In this document: in pieces, positions 6,798 through 15,443 of the stretch
How the letters are laid out: each line of letters opens with the position of its first letter
Position numbering within the stretch: the stretch's first letter is position 1
Assembly (NCBI GenBank): GCA_022567155.1
Contig: JADFHN010000044.1
Span: forward strand, 1 to 33,290
Origin: Bacteroidota bacterium
Lineage (GTDB): Bacteria; Bacteroidota; Bacteroidia; Cytophagales; Cyclobacteriaceae
Direction: 5' to 3'
Length of the DNA stretch: 33,290 nt
Program-made: the position numbers and the translations under genes
Notes under the pieces: generated by a model
Databases searched by the model: none
Told to the model about the DNA's origin: nothing
The model's input: only the letters and a program-made list of their open reading frames with translations

Positions 6798-9700
6798 ATG
6801 ATACAATATCTACGTAATGCAGCTCTTACTGGGGCTGTTATAGCTTGTGTTTTTATTACCTCTTTTGCCCAACCAGGAAATATCATTGAGACAGGAGATT
6901 CTGTTCTCGATCCAAATGGGGATGGCTATATTTCTATATCCGACGCCGGGTTTATCGGGGATGGATTTGATGTGGATGAATTTGAGATCCGGATGTTTGG
7001 CGTACCTATCTTCGGCGATGGAGAAGCGCTGAAAGATATTGCCAGTGGATCCCCTTGCGGTGTCTCTGATCTCGCACTGGATACGGCGGGTTTTGCTTTG
7101 TATGCGGGGTATGACGACAATCAAAATCTTATTTTTCGTTTCAGGCTTGCCAGTAATAAACCGAGCGTACAATCTTATACTGTTTTAATTGATTCAGACC
7201 AGTCAATTGGAAGTGAAGATGCAAATTCCAATAGCATTAACCCCGGATTTGAAATTGAAATAACGATGATACAAAGTTTCGGTGTATTTATCTATGGTAT
7301 TGATGGCATTGAGTCCTGCCCTACTCCGCTAAAAGCATATTCGATGAATACGCACCAGCAGAAGGCCACTTCTTCACTCGAAAGCTGCAATACAACGGAC
7401 TACTTTCTGGATTTTTATGTACCGTTTTCGGACCTGGAAGAACTGTTCGGCATTGATGAGAACACCGAACTCCGGTTTGTAGGAGTTACCAATATCTCGG
7501 CCACATGTATGCTTGACGGCTCCATCAGTGACATTGGAGGTGTGGACGACACTCAATACGACGGCTGTTTTTCATGTGCCATTTTAGACCTTACAGAAAA
7601 TCAATGCCCTTCTGGTGTAGCCAACCTGTGCGAAACCTGTGCGGGTTTTCCTATAGGGATTACCGAAACTCCTGAAATTGACAAGCCTGTGCTAGTAGGC
7701 GATACACAAATACATGGTACATCCGAAAGCGACGCATTTATATTTATTCAGGTTTATAGCGATAATGGCACACTTCAGGAATTGGATACAATAATGTCAG
7801 ATACCGGGGGACTCTGGATTTCAAACGAATTCAGCTCATCGTTGGATTTTGGTGACAGCATTGTTGTAAACGCCTTATTACCAGGCCGATGTCAGTCAGG
7901 ATTGAATGATGCCGGATTAAGTTTTGCTATCGTATCACCAAATCAACCACCGGTAATTTCCGGTGAAACACTCACCCTGACTTATACTGAAAACCAGCCA
8001 CCTGTCACCGTTGCCGCGGATATTATCATCACCGATGACAATAATGAATTAATAAAGGCTACCATCGCCATCACATCTGGTTACGAATCCGGTTTTGACA
8101 TGCTAACTATTGATCCGTTTCCCGGAATATCAGGACAGTTTTCTGAAGATGAAGGAGCCATTGTATTGATCGGAACGACAGATACAGATACATATATGCA
8201 GGCCCTGGGTTCCGTTCAGTTTCACAATACGAGCGAGTTGCCTGATCTGGCTATCCGGACCATTTCATTTATTGTATTTGATGAATTTAATGCAAGCAAT
8301 GAATTTAAAAAGAACATTATCATCACAGAAGTGAATGATGCTCCTGAATTAACATTAAACGGGGACCCGGTTGATACACTCTTTTTTTCAACGGAAGAAG
8401 ATACACCTCTGGAGATTTGCCTGGATGCACAGGATGTTGATGGGGAAGTATTTGAAATTACGAACACCATTGTAAAAGATGATAATGGCCTGATCGATAT
8501 ACTGGAAGGATTATGCCTGTTATTTTCTCCATCTCAGGATTTTTCTGGTACTGAGTTTGTACATGTAACGGTTTGTGACGACGGTAGTCCTTCATTATGC
8601 ACTGATGCAGTTTTGGTCATTGAAATTACACCCGTAAATGATGCTCCACAGGTAATCGATGAAGGTATTCAAACGGATTCGATCTCGTTTAAAACGTTAA
8701 AAAACACCGGATTTGAATTTTGCCTGGAAGGGTTTGATATAGAAGGAAATGCCATTTCTGTAAACAACATAACATTGTCAGACATAAACGGATCTGTCAT
8801 AACTGAAAATGGTTTATTGTGCTTTAATTATGTGCCGGGTACAAATTTCACCGGATTTGAAACATTGGAGATTACAATATGTGATGATGGTTTACCTTCT
8901 GAATGTTCAACTGTGATAATTGAAATTGAAGTTATTCCGTTTAACACTGCTCCGGTAATATCAAATGATACCCTCTATATCACCCTGAATAAAAACACTT
9001 CAATTGAAGTATGCATTGAAGCTTCGGATGTCGACAATGACGAGTTGCATGCCATAATCCTGGAAAAACTTATTCCGGATAGCGATACAGAAGAATCAAG
9101 TCCGTTATGTTTTAACTACTCCCCTCCTTTTGATTTCTTTGGCGATGATCTTATAAAATTAATCGTGTGTGATGATGTGATTCCGGCATTATGCGATACG
9201 GTATATGTGGCATTTACCGTTTTACCTGTAAATAATGCTCCAGGTGTCTGGGAAAATGATATTATAGTCGATACGCTTTATTTCCAGACGAAAATAAATA
9301 CACCTGTTGATTTTTGTATTGATGCCAGGGATCCGGATCAGGACGTCATTCAAATAACCAGTATTCAGTCCGCCCCTGGAAATGGCACCGCCCTAACTAT
9401 CTCGCCGCTATGTGTTTCGTACTCTCCGGAAAATGATTTTACCGGTTTCAGTTGGATAACGATTACACTATGTGACAACGGCATCCCAGAAGAATGTATA
9501 ATAGTTGCAGTTGGTATTGAAGTGTTGCCTTCCAACAGTCCACCTGTAATTACCCTGAACGGCATCGAAACCGATACACTGCGTTTTCAGACATTTGCAG
9601 ATACACCACTTGAAATTTGCCTGGAAGCACTGGATCCCGATGGAGATGAAATAGCTATTTCGGGTATTGAAGAAATTACCTCCGGAGGATTTTATATTCC

Positions 9701-11033
9701 AGGCGATGGCAATCTTTGCCTTGAATTTATCCCGGAAGAAGGATTTACGGGACAAACTATTCACAACATCACTGTTTGTGACAATGGAATACCTGAAGAA
9801 TGCGATAATGTGATCATTGTAATAGAGGTATTGAAAGTTAACCATGCGCCGACCATACTACTGAATGGAATACCCACCGATACGCTTCTTTTTTCTACTC
9901 CGGCACTAACTGCTTTGTCATTTTGTATTGAAACAGAAGATATTGATGGTGATCTGACATTTATAGAAGATTCTGGACAGGTTCCGGAAAATGGAATAAT
10001 AATGCTGGAATCAACACGTAGTTTATGCATGCAATATACACCTGCAGGTACTTTCCTCGGAACAGATTGGTTTACAGTCACTGTTTGTGATGACGATACT
10101 CCAGAATTGTGTGATACAGTAGTTATCGGAATCAATGTATTCTCGGTAAATACCTCTCCGCAAATCCATTTTAACGGTGAGCCCGTAGATAGTGTAACCC
10201 TATCAGGGTTTGAAGGAATACTGATTTCGCAAACATTCAGCGTAATTGATAATGAAGATGATGATGTCGTCATCCTCTCACAGGAGATAATATCGGGTAA
10301 TGGCCAGTTTGATTTACTACTTAACGGAGATATTCAATTTAATTATACGCCTGAAATCAGTTCAGCTGGTTTTCACCATGTAAAATTTACAGTTTGTGAC
10401 AACGGTTTGCCCATCTTGTGTGATTCGGTATTTGTAGAAATACGTGTTGACGCTGTAAATAATCCACCTGTAGCTGTAAATGATTCAATTGTATCTGTCG
10501 AAGGTGAGATGGTGACAGGTAATGTATTGTTAAACGATTCAGATCCGGATAACGACAGCATCATTGTAGAGGTGGACCTTATAGCAGAACCAGAATCAGG
10601 TGTTATCGAAATAACAATTACCGGGTCCTTTGAGTACATACCAGATCTTGGTTTTACTGGCACTGAACACATTAGCTACCTAATCAGTGATGTGCGGGAA
10701 GATAAGCTTATGGCCGAGGCACTGATTGTTATTGAAATTGAGCCTGCGTCAATCACTGTTTTTGAAGCATTATCACCTAATGGGGATGGATTAAACGATT
10801 TCTGGCTTATACAGGGACTTGAACATTTCCCCAATAATGTGGTACGTATTTTTGACAGGTGGAACAACTTCATCTTCGAGACACACGGATACAACAATGC
10901 AAACATTGTGTGGCGTGGCGAATCCAATAAAGGACTTTCAAAAAAAGATGTGGGGGATGGTACTTATTTCTATATAATTATACCCGGTGATGGATCACCC
11001 CAATTGAGCGGAAATGTGATACTGAAAAGATAG
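6798..11033 (+). CDS. Giant Cys-rich cadherin-like surface protein with T9SS type B sorting domain
   Basis: 1411 residues from the ATG chosen; GTG 5 codons upstream is possible but would weaken the signal peptide (MIQYLRNAALTGAV... cut near SFAQ). Layout: an N-terminal Asp/Gly-rich domain to about residue 290 with VLDPNGDGYIS; a linker; a cadherin/VCBS-like unit near 380-510; then eight units of roughly 100 residues starting near 512, 612, 715, 811, 912, 1014, 1117 and 1220, each opened by VN(D/N/H/T)APP-like linkers. Most units share two or three fixed Cys sites (EICL, LC, VCDDG-P-LC), suggesting internal disulfides. The C-terminal domain from about 1319 (SPNGDGLNDFW ... GNVILKR) is the gliding-motility-associated CHU_C/type B signal, which directs export by the type IX system and surface attachment. 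It is followed one base later by a PorP/SprF gene, the usual partner. The exact ligand or adhesion role is unknown. Confidence 0.9.
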   Translation: MIQYLRNAALTGAVIACVFITSFAQPGNIIETGDSVLDPNGDGYISISDAGFIGDGFDVDEFEIRMFGVPIFGDGEALKDIASGSPCGVSDLALDTAGFALYAGYDDNQNLIFRFRLASNKPSVQSYTVLIDSDQSIGSEDANSNSINPGFEIEITMIQSFGVFIYGIDGIESCPTPLKAYSMNTHQQKATSSLESCNTTDYFLDFYVPFSDLEELFGIDENTELRFVGVTNISATCMLDGSISDIGGVDDTQYDGCFSCAILDLTENQCPSGVANLCETCAGFPIGITETPEIDKPVLVGDTQIHGTSESDAFIFIQVYSDNGTLQELDTIMSDTGGLWISNEFSSSLDFGDSIVVNALLPGRCQSGLNDAGLSFAIVSPNQPPVISGETLTLTYTENQPPVTVAADIIITDDNNELIKATIAITSGYESGFDMLTIDPFPGISGQFSEDEGAIVLIGTTDTDTYMQALGSVQFHNTSELPDLAIRTISFIVFDEFNASNEFKKNIIITEVNDAPELTLNGDPVDTLFFSTEEDTPLEICLDAQDVDGEVFEITNTIVKDDNGLIDILEGLCLLFSPSQDFSGTEFVHVTVCDDGSPSLCTDAVLVIEITPVNDAPQVIDEGIQTDSISFKTLKNTGFEFCLEGFDIEGNAISVNNITLSDINGSVITENGLLCFNYVPGTNFTGFETLEITICDDGLPSECSTVIIEIEVIPFNTAPVISNDTLYITLNKNTSIEVCIEASDVDNDELHAIILEKLIPDSDTEESSPLCFNYSPPFDFFGDDLIKLIVCDDVIPALCDTVYVAFTVLPVNNAPGVWENDIIVDTLYFQTKINTPVDFCIDARDPDQDVIQITSIQSAPGNGTALTISPLCVSYSPENDFTGFSWITITLCDNGIPEECIIVAVGIEVLPSNSPPVITLNGIETDTLRFQTFADTPLEICLEALDPDGDEIAISGIEEITSGGFYIPGDGNLCLEFIPEEGFTGQTIHNITVCDNGIPEECDNVIIVIEVLKVNHAPTILLNGIPTDTLLFSTPALTALSFCIETEDIDGDLTFIEDSGQVPENGIIMLESTRSLCMQYTPAGTFLGTDWFTVTVCDDDTPELCDTVVIGINVFSVNTSPQIHFNGEPVDSVTLSGFEGILISQTFSVIDNEDDDVVILSQEIISGNGQFDLLLNGDIQFNYTPEISSAGFHHVKFTVCDNGLPILCDSVFVEIRVDAVNNPPVAVNDSIVSVEGEMVTGNVLLNDSDPDNDSIIVEVDLIAEPESGVIEITITGSFEYIPDLGFTGTEHISYLISDVREDKLMAEALIVIEIEPASITVFEALSPNGDGLNDFWLIQGLEHFPNNVVRIFDRWNNFIFETHGYNNANIVWRGESNKGLSKKDVGDGTYFYIIIPGDGSPQLSGNVILKR

Positions 11034-11034
11034 C

Positions 11035-11931
11035 ATGAAACTCCTTCTCACTATATTATTTATATGTATGGTTTGTTTTATTAACAAATCCTACAGTCAG
11101 CAATCGGCAATTTATTCTCAGTATTTATTTAATGGTTTGGCCATCAATCCGGCTTATGCTGGTCACGACGAATCTCTCAGCCTTACATTTTTAGCAAGAA
11201 TGCAGTCTGTAGGTCTTGAAGGAACACCAAATACACAAACTTTTTCAGCTCATACACCGGTAAAAAGGGATAAAATAGGCCTGGGTCTCCAGCTATTTCA
11301 TGAAACTATCGGTGTTTCTAACCAGTCGGGTGTGTATATGTCCTATAGTTATCGGCTCAAATACAGGAGCTATACCATTTCATTTGGATTACAGGCAGGG
11401 GCAAATTTTTACCGTGCTCAATATACCAGTCTGATGGTTAATGATCCGGGTGACCCGGTATTCGAATCGGATTACAAATCTACTACACCAAATTTTGGGA
11501 GTGGTATATTTCTTAATAATGACAATTTTTTTGCTGGCTTGTCTTTACCCCAGATGTTTGCTTCCAATGATCCCGAGATCATCCAGGAAAAGCCTTTTTT
11601 TATTTATGGCGGGTATCTGATCGATCTGACAACTTTTCTGAAACTTAAACCTTCCACTTTAGTGAAAATCGTAAACGGGAAACCAGTAGAATGGGATATT
11701 TCAACAAGCGTACTCATAAATGATATTTTGTGGGCAGGAGTTTTATACCGGCCAGCTAATGCGTTTTCCTTCATTTTTGAAATGCAGGTAACCGAACAAC
11801 TTCAGATTGGTTATGCATATGACATTACGTTAAATAAACTTCATTCAGTTGATAACGGATCTCATGAAATTATGATCAATTACAGGTTCAGGTTTTCACA
11901 ACACGGTATTATTTCACCACGGTATTTCTGA
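11035..11931 (+). CDS. PorP/SprF family type IX secretion outer-membrane protein
   Basis: 298 residues, with signal peptide MKLLLTILFICMVCFINKSYSQ. The family start is classic: QQSAIYSQYLFNGLAINPAYAG, followed by alternating beta-strands typical of a 12-14 strand outer-membrane barrel and the closing aromatic-rich strand FRFSQHGIISPRYF. Proteins of this family serve as outer-membrane anchors for type B T9SS substrates encoded next to them, and this one starts one base after the stop of the giant adhesin. It overlaps the next gene by one base, so the three genes are translationally coupled. It is probably dedicated to the upstream adhesin rather than the core PorP of gliding, because the core gene normally sits near sprA/porK-N genes that are absent here. 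Confidence 0.9.
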   Translation: MKLLLTILFICMVCFINKSYSQQSAIYSQYLFNGLAINPAYAGHDESLSLTFLARMQSVGLEGTPNTQTFSAHTPVKRDKIGLGLQLFHETIGVSNQSGVYMSYSYRLKYRSYTISFGLQAGANFYRAQYTSLMVNDPGDPVFESDYKSTTPNFGSGIFLNNDNFFAGLSLPQMFASNDPEIIQEKPFFIYGGYLIDLTTFLKLKPSTLVKIVNGKPVEWDISTSVLINDILWAGVLYRPANAFSFIFEMQVTEQLQIGYAYDITLNKLHSVDNGSHEIMINYRFRFSQHGIISPRYF

Positions 11932-13832
11932 TGAAAAATATTATCCTCATAGCGTTGTTATCAATTTCGTGTCAGGTAGTGGCACAATACGGCAACATTG
12001 CAGGTGTATGGGGCAGTCACTTCAACATGGCAAATCAGTTATATGACGCCCGGTTTTATGAGGAGGCAATTATCCATTATAAAAAAGAAATTGAAAGATA
12101 TAATTTCCATGAAGAATCATACTTGAAAATTGCTGATTGTTATCGCAAACTAGGAAACTATGAAAAGAGCAAAAGCTATTATAATGTTGTTTTATATACA
12201 TCTGAGGTAAAAGAACCCATTCACAAATATTACTATGCAGAAGCCTTATTGAGTACAGGAGATTACGAAGAGGCAGAAAGGTGGTACAATATGTACAGCG
12301 AAGAGAATCCCTATGATTCCAGACCCGCCAAAAGGATTGAAGGAATAAAACATATGAATATCTTCTTTAAAGATTCATCAAATGTCAAAATAAAGTCTTT
12401 TCATCATAATACCGAGCATACTGAATTTGGAGCTGTGCCATTCAGAGGCGGAGTGGTCTTTTCTTCTTCAATAAATAAAGATCTGGTAATAAGGCATGAT
12501 TATATGAGAGAAATCGAATCTTTGCTTAACCTCTATGTTTTAATTAATAATACAGACAGTACCTGGAATCTTGAGCAAATCAAACTAAATAATCACTGGA
12601 AATCAAACGATGGCCCAATCGCCGTAACGGATGACTATCTCATTATCACACGAAACAACGGAAAAAAGAAAGACGAACCGGGTAATCATCTCGGGTTGTA
12701 TTTCTATGAAGCAAATGAAATCAATAAGTGGAATTTACTTTACCCTTTTCCATTCAACAACAGCAGTTATTCGGTCATACATCCAGCTTTAAATGCCCGG
12801 AAGGATACCCTATTTTTTAGTTCGGATATGCCCGGTGGCTTTGGAGGAAAAGATATTTACTACTCCATATACAATGGAAGCATATGGAACCAACCTGTAA
12901 ACATGGGAGCGCCTGTAAACACAGCGGGCGATGAAGTGTTTCCGTTTTACGAACGCGGGAAACTTTATTTTTCATCAAACGGACTTGCTGGTATTGGAGG
13001 GCTAGACATCTATAAAATCTCCCTAAACGCCGGCCAGGATGAAAACCCCGTAAATATGGGATATCCGCTTAATACCGGATGGGATGATTTTTCGATATAT
13101 ATTAGAAATAAAAAAGGATTTCTGGCTTCTAACAGACCGGGCGGGAAGGGGAATGATGACATTTACGAATTTGAGCTTACGGAACCCAAACCTGAATTAA
13201 TCGCTAAAGTTACAATGAATCTTACCATTTCTGATATTCTGAATAGCGATCCGGTTACAATGGCTCAAATAACCGTCACGAATACCGAAACAAAAAATTC
13301 TATTCAATTTTATACCGATTCAGACGGAACCTTGAAAGAAACGCTTAATCCCGCAACCTACCATATCCTGATTTCAAGTATTGATTACAAAGAAAAAGAA
13401 ATAACTCTTGATTTAAACAATGTAAAAATGGTAGCTGAAGAAATCTTTCTCGACCCCATCTTATCATTCGAAAATATAAATCTTGACAGCATTCTTTTTG
13501 AATACAACGATTTTAAACTTTCAAAAGGAGCTGAAATAGAACTGGATCAAATCATTGAGACGATGCGCAAATATTCAGAAATCACACTGGATATATCTGC
13601 ACATACAGACTCTCGCGGAAATGCTGAGTATAACCACTGGCTTTCTGAAATGCGGGCAGCTCAAACAGCCAATTATTTAATTGAATCAGGAGTAAAGTTT
13701 GAACGAATTAACTTTACCGGGTATGGTGAAACCATGCCGCTAAATGAATGCAAAGATGGTGTACCCTGCACAGAAGAGGAGCATGCTGTTAACAGGCGAA
13801 TTGAGTTTAAATTTATTGTAGACCAGAAATAA
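11931..13832 (+). CDS. PorE-like periplasmic TPR, PD40 propeller and OmpA-C protein
   Basis: 633 residues. A signal peptide (MKNIILIALLSISCQVVAQ) precedes TPR repeats at about 30-125 (NQLYDARFYEEAIIHYKKEI, SYLKIADCYRKLGNYEKSKSY), a PD40/WD-like propeller at about 150-410 (DTLFFSSDMPGGFGGKDIYYS, KLYFSSNGLAGIGGLDIY), a carboxypeptidase-regulatory-like beta domain at about 423-510, and an OmpA C-terminal domain at about 520-630 with the peptidoglycan-binding pattern HTDSRGNAEYN...LS..RA and NRRIEFKF. This order is that of PorE, which links the type IX machinery to peptidoglycan. The cysteine at 14 lies in a weak lipobox, so lipidation is uncertain. It overlaps the PorP gene by one base. I infer it is a paralogue working with its two operon partners. 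Confidence 0.87.
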   Translation: MKNIILIALLSISCQVVAQYGNIAGVWGSHFNMANQLYDARFYEEAIIHYKKEIERYNFHEESYLKIADCYRKLGNYEKSKSYYNVVLYTSEVKEPIHKYYYAEALLSTGDYEEAERWYNMYSEENPYDSRPAKRIEGIKHMNIFFKDSSNVKIKSFHHNTEHTEFGAVPFRGGVVFSSSINKDLVIRHDYMREIESLLNLYVLINNTDSTWNLEQIKLNNHWKSNDGPIAVTDDYLIITRNNGKKKDEPGNHLGLYFYEANEINKWNLLYPFPFNNSSYSVIHPALNARKDTLFFSSDMPGGFGGKDIYYSIYNGSIWNQPVNMGAPVNTAGDEVFPFYERGKLYFSSNGLAGIGGLDIYKISLNAGQDENPVNMGYPLNTGWDDFSIYIRNKKGFLASNRPGGKGNDDIYEFELTEPKPELIAKVTMNLTISDILNSDPVTMAQITVTNTETKNSIQFYTDSDGTLKETLNPATYHILISSIDYKEKEITLDLNNVKMVAEEIFLDPILSFENINLDSILFEYNDFKLSKGAEIELDQIIETMRKYSEITLDISAHTDSRGNAEYNHWLSEMRAAQTANYLIESGVKFERINFTGYGETMPLNECKDGVPCTEEEHAVNRRIEFKFIVDQK

Positions 13833-13890
13833 GTCCGGTAAGAAATAATCGGGCTTGAAAAATATAATCGGAAACCTGATCTCCTTCAAT

Positions 13891-13919
13891 AAAAGATCCC
13901 CGTAAATGCAGGGATTTTT
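13891..13919. terminator. Bidirectional terminator between porE-like gene and thioredoxin
   Basis: Hairpin with arms aaaagatccc (13891-13900) and gggattttt (13911-13919). The A-tract and T-tract pair with each other, so both strands read a GC stem followed by a T-run. It sits between the two convergent stops at 13832 and 13949. Confidence 0.7.
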
Positions 13920-13948
13920 CCGACTATCAAAAACCACTCTTCCCTTGT

Positions 13949-14338
13949 TTAGTTATCGACGGCAACAGTATCTTTTTCTTTTTCTTTCAAAAGATCTTTT
14001 TCAATGATATCCTGTATTACATTTTTGGGAAGTAATCCGGCCTGCATCATTGGCTGTCCATGCTTTGGAATAAACAGGATACTTGGGATACTCCGGATGT
14101 CGAATATCTGAGACAATTCCATCTCTTTTTCAGTATTAACTTTGAATATATCAACTTTTCCATGGTATTCGCCTGCCAGCTCTTCCAGCAACGGGGAGAG
14201 CATTTTACAGGGGCCGCACCAATCAGCATAAAAATCTATAATGGCTGGTTTATCACCATTGAATTTCCATTCTTTCGACTTCGAATAATCGAAAATCTTA
14301 TCTTTAAATTCCTGGGTTGTTAAATGCTTTGCGTTCAT
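13949..14338 (-). CDS. trxA: Thioredoxin
   Basis: 129-residue cytosolic disulfide reductase. The active site is DWCGPCK with Cys41 and Cys44, the cis-proline loop is SIPSILF, and the buried Asp is in IIDFYADW, all as in canonical thioredoxins. An N-terminal extension of about 20 residues (MNAKHLTTQEFKDKIFDYSK) and a charged tail (KEKEKDTVAVDN) are longer than in E. coli TrxA (about 108 residues); similar forms are common in Bacteroidota. There is no signal peptide. It stands alone and convergent with the surface-protein cassette. Electron donor would be thioredoxin reductase, which is not in the window. Confidence 0.92.
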   Translation of the reverse strand: MNAKHLTTQEFKDKIFDYSKSKEWKFNGDKPAIIDFYADWCGPCKMLSPLLEELAGEYHGKVDIFKVNTEKEMELSQIFDIRSIPSILFIPKHGQPMMQAGLLPKNVIQDIIEKDLLKEKEKDTVAVDN

Positions 14339-14687
14339 GATTTCAAATTTTTAATTTAATCCGGTACAAAATTAATTAGTCGATTATCTATTATATGTAA
14401 TTCATGTCACACATTTAAAATATCTTTATACATTTCTAAATAGGAGCCGATTCACCTTGAGATTTAACGAATGGCCTCCGCAAATACAAAGTAGTTCGTT
14501 GCAGTCCACATGGGGGACATCGCGTTAAGAATTGCTCAGGTGGAGCAATTTAGCTAAGGGCGGGCCTGCAGGGTTGGGGAATCTAACAGTATAGTTTCCT
14601 ATTGAATTATGTTCGATTCCCCTTAAATTCAACAACATTGGGCATAAAAAAGACCTGAGGTAGATATGAATTCACTTCAGGCCGCTG
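14339..14687. other. Spacer between thioredoxin and tRNA-Glu, no gene seen
   Basis: This 349-base gap contains an AT-rich block just upstream of trxA (its promoter should lie there), and an 8-bp perfect hairpin aattgctc / gagcaatt with 5-base loop at 14530-14550. The tRNA terminator lies at its far end. No coding signal is recognisable. Confidence 0.5.
14645..14683 (-). terminator. Terminator downstream of tRNA-Glu
   Basis: Reading the minus strand, ggcctgaag (14683-14675) pairs with cctcaggtc (14660-14652) with one mismatch and one wobble, followed by a run of six or seven T (14651-14645). It lies five bases beyond the tRNA 3' end. Confidence 0.65.
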
Positions 14688-14759
14688 CAGTCCGTAGGGG
14701 AATCGAACCCCTGTTACCAGGATGAAAACCTGGCGTCCTAACCCCTAGACGAACGGACC
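14688..14759 (-). tRNA. tRNA-Glu (anticodon TTC)
   Basis: The minus strand folds into a full cloverleaf of 72 nt: acceptor GGTCCGT / ACGGACT, D-arm opening with GTCTAGGGG, anticodon stem CCAGG / CCTGG around the loop TTTTCAT (anticodon TTC, reading GAA/GAG), and a T-arm containing GGTTCGATTCC. The discriminator base is G, and no CCA is encoded (CAG follows). It is isolated, not in an rRNA or tRNA cluster. Confidence 0.96.
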
Positions 14760-15218
14760 ATATTCTCTGGTGTTCCTTATGAATATCCTGATGCCAATAA
14801 CGCTTGCACCGCGTGTCTCTTCACTGTTCAAACAAACACTTGATGCAATAGAACATCTGGTTATAAAAAAGAAAATTTTTGGCCGTATACCAAAAAGTGA
14901 TGCAAATATAGAAGTATGGATTTTTATTAACAAACGAACATTTGAAAAAATATATTCATGCCCTGCTTTCAGGTTATATCTTATTTTGAGGTGCCGGAGA
15001 TATTATAAGTAAAATTATGTTTATCATACCTTGGAGCAACCCTGTCTAAAGGCAGGCAGGTCTGAGTCTTTCTCACCTGCCATGGTACAACGGCGGCCAA
15101 GTTTGTGTAACTTCGTGACATACCTGCTGGCAGGCAGGGCTATTACACATAGAAGACACAAACCACAGAGATCCCGATGGTTATCGGGGTTAAAACTCAC
15201 AAAGAAAAAGTAGTTATT
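14760..15218. other. Spacer around tRNA leader and repeat debris
   Basis: 14760-14902 is the apparent leader of the tRNA-Glu transcript. Beyond its promoter (14903-14934) the sequence is AT-rich to about 15035, then becomes repeat material with short palindromes at 15041-15056 (cctgtc/ggcagg), 15123-15134 (cctgctggcagg) and 15173-15188 (cccgat/atcggg). Short ORFs on both strands show no family resemblance. Confidence 0.5.
14903..14934 (-). promoter_or_regulatory. Promoter for tRNA-Glu
   Basis: On the minus strand TTTG (14934-14931), a 20-base spacer, then TATATTTG (14910-14903), an exact match to the Bacteroidota TTTG / TAnnTTTG consensus. Transcription would start near 14896, leaving a leader of about 135 bases before the mature tRNA, long for a single tRNA. 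Confidence 0.65.
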
Positions 15219-15344
15219 ATGTTTGAGAATGAATTATCAAAAAAGAGTATTGGCTGTGTCCCGAAAGCTTTCGGGAAAGTATATAACCAGTTGGACCCGG
15301 GATTATTTGAATCTGCTTATCAGGAGTGTTATTCTTTGCGTTAA
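15219..15344 (+). pseudogene. GxxExxY family (PDDEXK_3-like) protein, N-terminal remnant
   Basis: The reading MFENELSKKSIGC then VYNQLDPGLFESAYQEC matches the N-terminus of GxxExxY proteins (usual form ENELSxxIIGCAxxVYNxLGPGLLESxYEECL), a PD-(D/E)XK-like family of unknown role. The frame ends at a TAA after 41 residues where intact members run to about 120-130, and no continuation is seen, so it is a dead fragment. The conserved Gly of LGPG is Asp here. An 18-bp perfect palindrome tcccgaaagctttcggga (15259-15276) lies inside, adding four residues (VPKAFGK where three are usual) without breaking the frame. Upstream bases 15100-15218 (acacatagaagacac, accacagag, actcacaaag) resemble the CACAGAG-rich leader often found before these genes, also interrupted by palindromes. 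Confidence 0.75.
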
Positions 15345-15443
15345 AACAAGCAGGATCCGGACTGCAATAAGTGATACACATCAGCATAATATATTATAAT
15401 TCGTATATTGTCGATTTAAATCCCAAAGACTAAGCCTTTTTAT

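Noticed and set aside
14745-15012. Short frames on both strands next to tRNA-Glu
   Set aside because: The minus frame runs into the tRNA and the plus frame covers the tRNA promoter; neither shows family features or codon bias like neighbours.
15361-15443. FNR/CRP-like operator before frdA
   Set aside because: Looked for TTGAT-N4-ATCAA and close variants; only poor half matches in AT-rich sequence.
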